This document shows, piece after piece, positions 44,401 through 51,533 of a stretch of DNA of 64,000 bases. The notes under the pieces were generated by a model. The model did not search any database and was not told the DNA's origin. It saw only the letters and a program-made list of their open reading frames with translations. Numbering within the stretch: position 1 is the first letter of the stretch; each line of letters begins with the position of its first letter. Origin of the DNA: Paracoccus denitrificans (GTDB lineage: Bacteria > Pseudomonadota > Alphaproteobacteria > Rhodobacterales > Rhodobacteraceae); the NCBI RefSeq assembly GCF_900100045.1, contig NZ_FNEA01000013.1:62001-126000 (forward strand). The letters run 5' to 3'. Made by a program: the position numbers and the translations under genes.

Positions 44401-44979
44401 ATTGAGGTCGGCATAATAGGCTGTCTTCGACCCATCCTCGTTGGTAACGACATAGACAGGATCCGCGCTCAGCATCGGCTTTTCCGGCCCCGTGTAATCG
44501 GCCGTGTAAATGACATCGACGATCCGCGCCACCTGATAGGTGGATTGCCCCGCAACCGGCAGGGTAAAGCTCTCGGAGCCGTCTGCTGCATGATAGGCGA
44601 TGTCATCTACATCGACCTGCTGCAACAGGTAGCCATAGGTGCCGTCACCATAGAAATAGCCTCGGGGCTCAGTGCCCGGTGTCGGTTTCACCCCGCTGAC
44701 ATCGGAACCGAGCTGCATATTGGCGCTATCCGAACCGGTGTCGAACAGCATCTGCCGTCGCTGACCATCATTTGTGGAAACCCAGATGGTGATGCGACTG
44801 AGCTCGTCATTCCCCTTGTCGTCCTTAACATACAGGTAATCAAGTGGGACTGACCTTGGATCGGATAAGGCCGGAGATGATGCCAGGCCCAGCCCGACAA
44901 GCAGAGCCAGCCCAGCCGTCGACCCGCCAAGCCGTCTGAGCAGGAACTTGCGATTCCCAATCGTATTGCACGTCACCAT
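41485..44979 (-). CDS. Autotransporter with N-terminal pepsin-like (A1) aspartic protease domain (AT3, intact)
   Basis: An 1164-residue protein. The start ATG at 44979 follows AAGGAAAG; an upstream in-frame extension has no signal-peptide logic. The signal region (KFLLRRLGGSTAGLALLVGLGLASSPALSD) ends near residue 39. Residues about 45-430 look like a two-lobed family A1 peptidase: FDTGSDSA with D80, flap FYGDGTYGY (109-117), LLDTGTPGG with D331, and closing FFVSQSVMYDLENQSTAYTPYF (407-428). Residues about 480-880 are beta-helix passenger with autotransporter repeats (ANTYTGQTVIETDGKLELAG, NNQYTGATRINTGAGLVL). Residues about 890-1164 are the translocator barrel, ending in F (GATFSMRF). It would be displayed on or released from the cell surface. 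I know no described autotransporter of this domain order; activity is inferred from motifs only. Confidence 0.85.
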   Translation of the reverse strand: MVTCNTIGNRKFLLRRLGGSTAGLALLVGLGLASSPALSDPRSVPLDYLYVKDDKGNDELSRITIWVSTNDGQRRQMLFDTGSDSANMQLGSDVSGVKPTPGTEPRGYFYGDGTYGYLLQQVDVDDIAYHAADGSESFTLPVAGQSTYQVARIVDVIYTADYTGPEKPMLSADPVYVVTNEDGSKTAYYADLNARKQMAQDKPIDDGGTLWGTFGAGDYLGREWASTSGLIGRATKTGYVIAANGNTESGKQGLTPGCSPCLIVDVNSAVRAQFTSVMPWGDKNGDDAKGTLPNFPGSGAPASAEFEGNYTLAFGDDDAAPSLTKVATLLDTGTPGGGQITISTARLNALVASGVRVDIDKDGNKTIPSLNLVAGEGMPVGLSNIDVVEIEGNADTPVQFIAGMDFFVSQSVMYDLENQSTAYTPYFVSANNFTTDTPAVDEIGLSRVTAEMGSPFPMKDDDGTEYTVGYFGAAGVISGAGDLTVAKHAQLRLSNANTYTGQTVIETDGKLELAGIGSIETSSRVVADGTLDIGDKGNRIAFWGVSDAYNDARIRSLSGSGTVLLYDRNLVLTAAQDSFRGTITDLDAENTHHGGGLIVQGGVQTLAGNNQYTGATRINTGAGLVLTSKGSLASKVLVSGGFANDGTVNDHTTVQNGGTAGGTGTFHGLTVADGGAVATGGAVPLKVEGSFTQQAGSTLVFGPVAGGAQPGIAVSDQALIENGASVTLDRATAGRLSLGREYLLLDATGGVSGGYNMLAGDLVTDAPFLSFALNNSPANVVLEVRRSDIAFADVAQSANQASSAFGLESLGSGNPLYDEALYLGASEAASAFDSVSGEIHASMQGALIDESHFLRDAVNGRLRAAFGTVGASKSGVMALTADGAVDAVATIDGPVYWGHAFGARGRTDGDGNAAQLDRRTHGLVLGYDAPVEDWRLGGVLAMSDSSYDVDDRVSSGSGNGIHLGAYAGTEWGQTALRAGLTYSDYRLKTDRHAAIGEMAAPLSSKYNGHVWQAFAEVGHRVDHGNMALEPYAGLAHVRLRTDSFAERGGSMALGGAEGVMNTTFTMIGLRAATTIRSAEHDLAVSGGIGWRHAFGDVDPELAMAFAGGANFDIAGAAIARNAAVLDLGVDMNLGKKAIMRLDYQGQLASDAREHRLGATFSMRF

Positions 44980-45308
44980 GTCGCGTCTTTCCTTATGCGA
45001 AATCACCCGGCGCGGATGCCGCGACGCGCCCCGAAGTCGCACCCCGGTTTTCCACCGGTGTTCAACATCGTCTTCGCCAGCAGCCGCACAGCCAGGATCC
45101 GGTCATACCAGCAAGACAATACATATTCCTGGCGGTCGTCATCCCGCTATGACTATCATGATTCGCACATTTTATAACGGAACGCACATATTCGGCGGCT
45201 GTGCAGGTGCTCGAGGTTGCGGCTCGATGCTGTGGGATAATATGCCCGGACAAAGGCAGAGTGGGGGGCTATCGGCCTGTTTCTGTATACTAACTATTTG
45301 GAGAATAA
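44980..45308. promoter_or_regulatory. Divergent promoter region of cluster B
   Basis: These 329 bp separate the minus-strand autotransporter from the plus-strand barrel gene and hold no gene. Moderately AT-rich patches occur near 45107-45190 (GACAATACATATTCC, TTTTATAACGGAACGCACATATT) and 45285-45308. Two promoters pointing outward are expected; I do not claim exact elements. Confidence 0.4.
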
Positions 45309-45920
45309 ATGATGAAACGACTTGGTGTCATGTCGATTGCAGCGCTGGCCATTGGCGGCGCGGCAAATGCTGGTTCGTATACGGCTCCGGTCATTGAAGC
45401 GCCCGTGATCGCGCCCGCGGCGCCTGCGCTGAGCCACAGCAACACCTGGACCGGTTTCTATGCCGGTATGCAGATGAGCTATTCGGATTTCTCGGTAAAT
45501 CGCGACGGCGTCGATGACGCGACCGGCGGCGTCTACGGGATCCATGCCGGCTATAACCACCAGCTTCACAACAACATGGTCATCGGTGGAGAGATTACCT
45601 TCGATCACTCCAGCGCCGACAATGATGTCTGGCAGGTCGAACGTCTGATGACGGTTCGCGCCAAGGTGGGGTATGCCCATAATAATTGGCTGGTCTATGG
45701 CTTGGCAGGCTATGCGCATGTCCGGACCGAGGGCGCCGACCGTGCCCATGGAAAAAGCGGCGGTGCAGTTTTCGGCATCGGCGCCGATTATGCCGTATCC
45801 GACAAGTGGCTGGTCGGCGGGTCCTGGGAAGGCTATCGTTTCAGTGACTTCAAGAACGATCCCGACAACATGGAAGTTGATGGCGGGTCCGTTCGGTTCC
45901 GCGTGTCCTACCGATTCTGA
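45309..45920 (+). CDS. Outer-membrane beta-barrel protein (OmpA-barrel/porin-like family)
   Basis: A 203-residue protein with a signal peptide ending GGAANAGS and a barrel that starts WTGFYAGMQMSYSDFSV. It continues with alternating strands (VYGIHAGYNHQLHNNMVIGGEITFDHS, VRAKVGYAHNNWLVYGLAGYAHV, GIGADYAVSDKWLVGGSWEGYRF) and ends in an aromatic residue (RFRVSYRF), the BAM signature. This is the eight-strand surface-antigen type common in alphaproteobacteria. It opens the plus-strand arm of cluster B. Confidence 0.87.
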   Translation: MMKRLGVMSIAALAIGGAANAGSYTAPVIEAPVIAPAAPALSHSNTWTGFYAGMQMSYSDFSVNRDGVDDATGGVYGIHAGYNHQLHNNMVIGGEITFDHSSADNDVWQVERLMTVRAKVGYAHNNWLVYGLAGYAHVRTEGADRAHGKSGGAVFGIGADYAVSDKWLVGGSWEGYRFSDFKNDPDNMEVDGGSVRFRVSYRF

Positions 45921-45959
45921 AACTTTGCTCCTTGCGGAGCATCTTGGAAAGGAAACACG

Positions 45960-46328
45960 ATGAAGCTCAAAATGCTATCCGCTATTGGCGTCGCTTGCAC
46001 CCTTGCGGCATGTGCCGAGAACCCTGACAATATTCGTGCGGGCTATACTTCGGCTGCAACCTATCAGAACATGTCCTGCCAGCAACTGGCATCCGAGGCT
46101 ATCACTGTCTCGAATCGCGCGCATGATGCGGCGAATGTCCAGCGCCGCCATCAAACCCGCGACGAAGTTGCTATGGCGGCGGGGCTGGTGGTGTTCTGGC
46201 CGGCACTTCTGTTCGTTCACGGGAATGACCAGACCACATCGGAGGTTGCACAACTGCGTGGTCAGATGCAGGCGATCGAGCAGGTTTCGGCCGCCAAGAA
46301 TTGCGGAATGGTCTTCCAGCGGACATAA
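45960..46328 (+). CDS. Small lipoprotein of unknown function
   Basis: A 122-residue protein with a lipobox (TLAACAEN, cysteine near residue 18). The mature part has a conserved-looking MSCQQLASEAITVSNRAHDAANVQRRHQTRDEVAMAAGLVVFWPALLFVHGNDQTT, a hydrophobic segment in the middle, and a C-terminal QLRGQMQAIEQVSAAKNCG helix. Two extra cysteines (in MSCQQL and KNCGM) may pair. This type of lipoprotein is common in Rhodobacteraceae but has no known role. It starts 39 bp after the barrel gene. Confidence 0.78.
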   Translation: MKLKMLSAIGVACTLAACAENPDNIRAGYTSAATYQNMSCQQLASEAITVSNRAHDAANVQRRHQTRDEVAMAAGLVVFWPALLFVHGNDQTTSEVAQLRGQMQAIEQVSAAKNCGMVFQRT

Positions 46329-46388
46329 CGCCTAGCCGGTCAAGGCAGGCACGACAAGCCGCTTGGAGAAGGCCCCCAAAGAACCCGC

Positions 46389-46414
46389 AGGCTCGCTTGC
46401 GCAGAGGCGAGCCT
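46389..46414 (+). terminator. Weak hairpin after the lipoprotein gene
   Basis: AGGCTCGC and GCGAGCCT form an 8-bp stem with a 10-base loop, 61 bp after the lipoprotein stop. No clear T-run follows. Confidence 0.35.
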
Positions 46415-46518
46415 CTAACGTTATCGCGATTAATCTGGTTTTATAGGTTATCACTTGGGTTAATATTTCTCTTGCCGGAGATGCGAGGAATGCTGTCACT
46501 AAGAATATGGAGACGTCT

Positions 46519-46926
46519 ATGAAACATATCGTCCTGGCAGCGATATTCTGCACGTTATCCCTGTCTGCCGCGCAGGCGGATCAGTGCATGGATAAGGCGG
46601 TGGACCAGGCTTCAATGAACCGCTGCGCGGCGCAAGCCTATGAGAAATCCGACGCGGATTTGAACAAGTATTTCCATGAAATCAGACAGCGACTGGCTGA
46701 TGACGTGGACGCGCGGCATCTTCTGCGCGATTCACAGCGCGCCTGGATCACGTTTCGCGATGCGGAATGCGCCTTCGCCGCTTCGGCAACAGCCGGTGGC
46801 AGCGCCTATCCCATGGCGCACGATCTGTGCCTGGCCGACCTGACGCAGAAGCGCGCATATGAACTGCGACAGTATCTGGAATGCGAAGAGGGCGATATGA
46901 CCTGTCCCGTTCCGTTCGCCGATTAA
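46519..46926 (+). CDS. LprI/DUF1311-like periplasmic protein
   Basis: A 135-residue protein starting at the ATG at 46519 (GGAGACG upstream), with a signal peptide ending SAAQADQ. The mature part has the DUF1311/LprI pattern: CMDKAVDQASMNRCAAQAYEKSDADLNKYFHEIRQRL, then LLRDSQRAWITFRDAECAFAA and CLADLTQKRAYELRQYL. LprI of mycobacteria inhibits lysozyme; many relatives are of unknown role. It precedes the CDFIDG-family gene by 19 bp. Confidence 0.82.
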   Translation: MKHIVLAAIFCTLSLSAAQADQCMDKAVDQASMNRCAAQAYEKSDADLNKYFHEIRQRLADDVDARHLLRDSQRAWITFRDAECAFAASATAGGSAYPMAHDLCLADLTQKRAYELRQYLECEEGDMTCPVPFAD

Positions 46927-46945
46927 CAGCTTGGGAGTGTATACA

Positions 46946-47806
46946 GTGAGAATGACGGCCTGTTTCACAAGCATCGTGATAGTCCTTGCCGCAACCGCCG
47001 CACCTGCCCTGGCTGAGGGGGTTGATCCCTGCGCGGGTATCGACACCAATCTGACCGATAAGCGCGCCAGAGAATATGCCCACCTGATCGTCGACGCCTT
47101 TTCCAAGGATCTGAAGCCATCCGAGCGTTTCAAACCCTCAGATGTCGAGGTTGAATCGTTCCTGGGAAGCGGTCACTGGAGCGCTGTGAACGCATCCATT
47201 CCCACTGCTGATATGGGAATGTTCTTTTTCCAAGAGGTTGGTGGCAAGAAGCAGTTCAAGGATGTGTGGGGCGGCATTGCCGAAGCTTCCGAAGTCCCAC
47301 AAGTCATAAAATGGGCCGAAGATCTGGGGGCGCCACATAATCTTGCGACCTGCTTCGCCGACCAGGTCAGCTTCGACGATAGTGCAGATTCTCCATTCGG
47401 TTTCACGGTCGATCTGATCTTCTCGACCAAGGCAGAGGAACGTCTGACCGCGCTGCATGAGGAGGTTGTCGTATCAGCCTCCTACTATGGCGATCCTTCT
47501 GAAAAAGGTAAGGAATTCTCTGATGATGTCGGGCGATTTGACCTTGGCACGGAGACCGTGCAGGTGCCGGCTTCGCCGGGAATCGCTAAGATCAGCGGCA
47601 ATCAGGTTGGCGAAAGTGACCTCGAATGGATAGAGGGCCGACCTAATGTCAATGTCAATGTTTTCACTGCTCGCATCAGCGGCGACGACAATCTCATAAG
47701 TTGCGATTTCATTGACGGCCCACTTGACGATGTCATTCAGTCCATGCCCGTCGCGCTGCACTGCACGCTGATCGAAGAGGAGGTCGATGCCGAGCTGAAG
47801 CCATGA
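46946..47806 (+). CDS. Secreted protein, CDFIDG family, with extra N-terminal domain (cluster B copy)
   Basis: A 286-residue protein. I choose the GTG at 46946 because GGGAG stands 9 bases upstream; an ATG follows at 46952. The signal peptide ends PALAEG. Residues about 20-150 are an unassigned domain (DPCAGIDTNLTDKRAREYAHLIVDAF, FLGSGHWSAVNASIPTADMGMFFF). Residues about 155-286 align with the cluster A protein at 20850-21365 (STKAEERLTALHEEVVVSASYYGDP, FDLGTETVQVP, NVNVFTARISGDDNLISCDFIDG, ALHCTLIEEE). The conserved cysteine pair is kept. Linkage of this family to the autotransporter clusters in both places suggests a common system. Confidence 0.75.
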   Translation: MRMTACFTSIVIVLAATAAPALAEGVDPCAGIDTNLTDKRAREYAHLIVDAFSKDLKPSERFKPSDVEVESFLGSGHWSAVNASIPTADMGMFFFQEVGGKKQFKDVWGGIAEASEVPQVIKWAEDLGAPHNLATCFADQVSFDDSADSPFGFTVDLIFSTKAEERLTALHEEVVVSASYYGDPSEKGKEFSDDVGRFDLGTETVQVPASPGIAKISGNQVGESDLEWIEGRPNVNVNVFTARISGDDNLISCDFIDGPLDDVIQSMPVALHCTLIEEEVDAELKP

Positions 47807-48020
47807 CATGCGCGCTTTGGGAAATCCCCCGGTTTCTCTGGCCACGACTTCTCATCGCAACCAATCGCACGCGTATCAGAATGGAACTGCCACCAACAGA
47901 TCACCACCAAATCTGAGTTATGGTTGTCGGCGGCTGCTTGCAGGTCCTTCGATACCCGGAACTGCTCACAGCGACCCCGGCGACCACGATGGATCTCATG
48001 ACCTCGAGGAGGATAGCCGG

Positions 48021-49103
48021 TTGACGCGTATATTGATGCCTGTCGTCATGTCACTGCTTCTGGCATTACTTGCGGCGCGCAGCGACGCGCAGGATGCGCC
48101 GCCGGAAGAATTGGTGGTCGGAGTCTATGTCAGCCCACCTTTCGTCGAGGAACACGACGATGGCAACTATTCCGGCATGGCAATCGATCTCTGGGAAACT
48201 GTTGCCGACCGGATGGATCTGGCTTTTCGCTATGCCACTTATCCAACCTTCGGCTCACTGGTCCGTGCCACGGCCAGTGGCGAGGTGGATGCGGCCGTTA
48301 CCAATCTGACCATTACCCGTGAACGTGCCGAGCTCATCGCATTCACCCAGCCGTGGTATGATGCCGGGTTAAGGATCATGGTGCCCAGTCAGGGGGGGGG
48401 CGGGTTTCGAGGCATGCTGAACGGGCTTCAGAATGCCGGCCACCTCCGCGCCTACATATTTCTACTGTCAATGATCCTGATCGCTACTGTTGGCCTGTCA
48501 CTTTTTGATCGGCGATTTGATCCGGATCATCCCAGACGATGGCGTGAATCCATCGCGGAAAGTTTCTATCAGGTGATGTTGATTATCACCTCGGGACGAA
48601 CTGCGCGCAAGAACCTGTTCGGCTGGGTCGGGCGCATCTGGCAGGCTCTCTGGCTTATCGTCGGCGTCGCGGTCATCGCCTATATTACTTCTTCGGTGAC
48701 GAGCGTCATGACCACCGTGTCACTGACCCAAGGCATCTCCGCGCTGTCGGACCTGCCCGGCAACACGGTTGGTGTCCTTTCCGGCAGCGTTGCTGAGCAA
48801 TATATGCGTGATATGGGTATCGCCACGCGTTCATACGTCAATATCGATGCTTCGGTTGTCGCACTGCGCGAGGGGCGACTGGACGCGGTGGTGGGAGACG
48901 CGCCCATCCTTGAACATTATGTCCTTACACATCAGAAGGATAACCTGGCGGTTGTCGGCAACTTGTTTCATCCGGACAAATACGGCTTTGCCTTCCCGCA
49001 TGAAAGCAACCTGACGACACCGACTACACTGGAGCTTCTGGACCTTCAGGAAGACGGTACGTTAGGGAACCTGAGGTTGGAGTACTTCGGCAGCAGAAAT
49101 TGA
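48021..49103 (+). CDS. GluR0-like ligand-gated ion channel (substrate-binding domain split by a pore)
   Basis: A 360-residue protein; the TTG at 48021 has GAGGAGG 8 bases upstream and begins a signal peptide ending ARSDAQDA. Residues about 30-128 are the first lobe of a bac_3 binding domain (LVVGVYVSPPFVEE, YSGMAIDLWETVADRM, EVDAAVTNLTITRERAELIAFTQPW). Residues 143-162 are M1, 176-193 a re-entrant pore segment (ESIAESFYQVMLIITSG), and 203-226 M2 (VGRIWQALWLIVGVAVIAYITSSV). The second lobe follows (LPGNTVGVLSGSVAEQYM, VALREGRLDAVVGDAP, KYGFAFP). This S1-M1-P-M2-S2 order defines prokaryotic glutamate-receptor channels. The pore lacks the TVGYG potassium filter of GluR0, so selectivity is unknown. 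Confidence 0.83.
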   Translation: MTRILMPVVMSLLLALLAARSDAQDAPPEELVVGVYVSPPFVEEHDDGNYSGMAIDLWETVADRMDLAFRYATYPTFGSLVRATASGEVDAAVTNLTITRERAELIAFTQPWYDAGLRIMVPSQGGGGFRGMLNGLQNAGHLRAYIFLLSMILIATVGLSLFDRRFDPDHPRRWRESIAESFYQVMLIITSGRTARKNLFGWVGRIWQALWLIVGVAVIAYITSSVTSVMTTVSLTQGISALSDLPGNTVGVLSGSVAEQYMRDMGIATRSYVNIDASVVALREGRLDAVVGDAPILEHYVLTHQKDNLAVVGNLFHPDKYGFAFPHESNLTTPTTLELLDLQEDGTLGNLRLEYFGSRN

Positions 49104-49117
49104 CCTTCACCTGACGA

Positions 49118-49720
49118 TCAGCCAATCGTCTCGAACAGGCTAATAATCCAAATTGCCTCGAATATGATGGCAAATACGGCGAAAATGGCATGATAGCGGT
49201 CTGATCTCCATGCCAGTGCAGCTAAGGTGCCGGCGATCAGGATTGCTTGCCTGATTGGATAATACCAACCGTATCGGTGGTAATAATAATCGCCGCCTTT
49301 GATCAAGGTGTCGACAACGTCAACTGTCAGTAACATCAGCAACAGGATATAAAAACTACGCCGACGCTTCTTGAAATAGTCCTCAAAGCCAAGATACTCA
49401 TCCATCTTATCTGGAAAGATGACGGCCGACATCGCGACGAACAAGAAGGCATAAAATATCAGGAAGATATATATGTTGAATGACCAGTCCTGGCGATGAG
49501 CGAGCGCGAATTCGAACCACCAGAAGTGGATGATGAACAAGACAAGAAACAAGGCCCATGTGAAGTGTGGAAGGTATATCCTCTCTCGGCCAGGGTGTTG
49601 TATGAAACGTGTCATCCCCGTGATTAAACGACTAACACTGAGCCCTAACACCATACCAAGAATAATGCGGACATGAGTGAAGACCTCAGGACCATTGATC
49701 GTGCCATGAATGTCGTTCAT
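49118..49720 (-). CDS. Membrane protein of unknown function
   Basis: A 200-residue protein with about six hydrophobic helices (VRIILGMVLGLSVSRLITG, FTWALFLVLFIIHFWWFEFAL, IYIFLIFYAFLFVAMSAVIF, SFYILLLMLLTVDVVDTLI, AILIAGTLAALAW, AIFAVFAIIFEAIWIISLF) and charged loops. No family is recognised beyond similar hypothetical proteins of this size. It is convergent with the channel gene (15 bp gap) and upstream of none. Confidence 0.7.
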   Translation of the reverse strand: MNDIHGTINGPEVFTHVRIILGMVLGLSVSRLITGMTRFIQHPGRERIYLPHFTWALFLVLFIIHFWWFEFALAHRQDWSFNIYIFLIFYAFLFVAMSAVIFPDKMDEYLGFEDYFKKRRRSFYILLLMLLTVDVVDTLIKGGDYYYHRYGWYYPIRQAILIAGTLAALAWRSDRYHAIFAVFAIIFEAIWIISLFETIG

Positions 49721-49765
49721 GCTATTTCACAATTATGAAGTTATGATCTCATATGCAGGGCGTCG

Positions 49766-50659
49766 TTATCGCTTCCGCCTCAACTCTCCCGGTGTTGTGC
49801 CGAAAAATTTCTTCATGACAACCATCATGTGAGACTGGCTAGAGAAGCCATGCGCGTTCGCTATCTGCGAGATGTGCGAATCTGTATTGGCAATAGATGA
49901 CATTGCACGCTCGGCCCTCAGTTTCATAACGTATTGATGCGGGGACACACCCATCTCCACGCCGAAACTACGCGAAAAATGCCCGCAAGACATACCGGAT
50001 ATGTCGGAAAGTTCACTGATCGTTATCCTGCGATGGATGTTTTCGTGTATATGCTCGACAACCCTGCGCCGAATATGTGATGCCAGTCCGCCTCGCTTCG
50101 GGTTGTGATCCACTCGGTTGTCGGCATTGGTCATTCGTCTGATGAGGTGGGAAAGCAATGCCATGCTGAGGGACTCCAGGTAAAGATGATTATCCCCGTC
50201 ATTGATGATTCCATTCCTTAGCAACATGGCTATTTTGTGTGCAATTGGATCCACATCTCCAACCTTGAACAATGGGGGATCTGATAATTCAAGATCGTAT
50301 TCCCTGATGCTCAGGTTGTTCAATTTCTCAGGCGTGACAGAAAGAAGTATGTTCTCTTTCGGCTCCGACCATTCTGCTGTGTAGTTTTCTCCGGCTGGCA
50401 CCAATTCCACCGTGCCCGGAGATGCGGAATATTCCTGACGGCGAGATGAGCTCAGCATGGTTTTCCTCCGTGCCTGCGGCGTCAGGAGGACGAGGATGAA
50501 ATTCGAGCTGGCGGCAAACTCTATCTTGCCTTCCCTTGTTTGTGTTAGCATTAGGTCAACGTATGGGCTATAATATTTCCGACCCCATTGCGGGGGAAAA
50601 ATATCAATCGCTCGGGGAGGCAAGCAATCTGATGAGTTTTGCCGGCTCTCAATCTTCAT
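49766..50659 (-). CDS. AraC-family transcriptional regulator
   Basis: A 297-residue regulator. The N-terminal part (about 1-190) is an unassigned sensory domain with a cupin-like segment (SASPGTVELVPAGENYTAEW). The C-terminal 100 residues hold two helix-turn-helix units: RRITISELSDISGMSCGHFSRSFGVEMGVSPHQYV and SHISQIANAHGFSSQSHMMVVMKKFFGTTPGELRR. Its DNA is lower in GC than the flanking genes, a sign of acquisition. Target genes are unknown; the cluster B surface genes or the membrane protein are nearest. Confidence 0.87.
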   Translation of the reverse strand: MKIESRQNSSDCLPPRAIDIFPPQWGRKYYSPYVDLMLTQTREGKIEFAASSNFILVLLTPQARRKTMLSSSRRQEYSASPGTVELVPAGENYTAEWSEPKENILLSVTPEKLNNLSIREYDLELSDPPLFKVGDVDPIAHKIAMLLRNGIINDGDNHLYLESLSMALLSHLIRRMTNADNRVDHNPKRGGLASHIRRRVVEHIHENIHRRITISELSDISGMSCGHFSRSFGVEMGVSPHQYVMKLRAERAMSSIANTDSHISQIANAHGFSSQSHMMVVMKKFFGTTPGELRRKR

Positions 50660-50694
50660 TTTCCATCCAGACAGTTCGGATGCGTCCCGGGCAT

Positions 50695-50930
50695 CCCGGT
50701 GGTGGTTCCATTTGGGTAGCTACATTCGCACTTGGCGATCCGTTCGTATGATGCGTGGCCGTCCGTGCAGTGCACGACGTTGCGAGCCATGATGGGCCGC
50801 AGGGCAGCGAAAATCGCCGCGTGGCCTTCGCCCGCTCTCGCGCCTCGCCCTTCCCGGCCTGTCGAAGCTCTTGCGGTGTCAGTCGGGCGAGCAGACGGCC
50901 CAGCTTGGTTGGATCGAACCCAGGTCATGC
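50695..50930 (-). pseudogene. Transposase fragment (IS1595-like)
   Basis: The minus strand reads FAALRPIMARNVVHCTDGHASYERIAK, similar to the DDE segment of IS1595-group transposases, with a stretch of LTPQELRQAGKGEARER in another frame before it. It is short and frameshifted; family assignment is tentative. Confidence 0.45.
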
Positions 50931-50961
50931 CAAATCTCCGAAAGCTTGAAATTCTCGCATC

Positions 50962-51373
50962 CTACCCCACGGCGCCGAGAATGGCAAAAAGCAAGCCAAT
51001 TGCTGACACCTTTTCCTGGCAGGTGGCATGCTGCTTCCAGGATAGGTCCAGCATGAGCGTGGTGCGCCAGGCGAAGAGCGTCAGATCGCAGCCGTCCTCG
51101 ATAGTGACCCGGTCGAACTGGGTTTCGCCTTTGGCGAAACGGTCCTCGTGCAGGCGGATCGCGAACTTGATAATGCCATTATTCAGGAACTTTACGCACT
51201 CGGTCCCGACGAACTCGCGATCCGTGACCAGAAGCTGGAGCGTCGAGACCGGGAAATGCGCGAGACAGCGCGATCCGGGTCGCGGTCGTGCTGTTGCCCG
51301 GACCGTCGAGCTCGGTCCTGAACAAGGGAGCCCGGAAACGCCGGGAGACGACCACGAGCACGAGACAGTGCAC
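50962..51373 (-). pseudogene. IS4-family transposase fragment
   Basis: Minus-strand frames read APLFRTELDGPGNSTTATRI and, after a frameshift, LQLLVTDREFVGTECVKFLNNGIIKFAIRLHED. This is the DREFVG block holding the second catalytic aspartate of IS4 transposases and the preceding LDxxGNSxTxxRI block. Both ends are missing. Confidence 0.7.
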
Positions 51374-51533
51374 GTCGCGCGCGGATCTTTCAGTTCGTCC
51401 AGACGAGCGCGAGCGTCCATGCTCCCGCCGGCCCGGTCAGTCGCGCGACGATGGGAATCACCCCTCCGGATCAATCCCGCCGCCCTCGGTCAGGACTGTG
51501 TCGCATAGCGTGATCCTTCGAGCCCGAGCTCAA

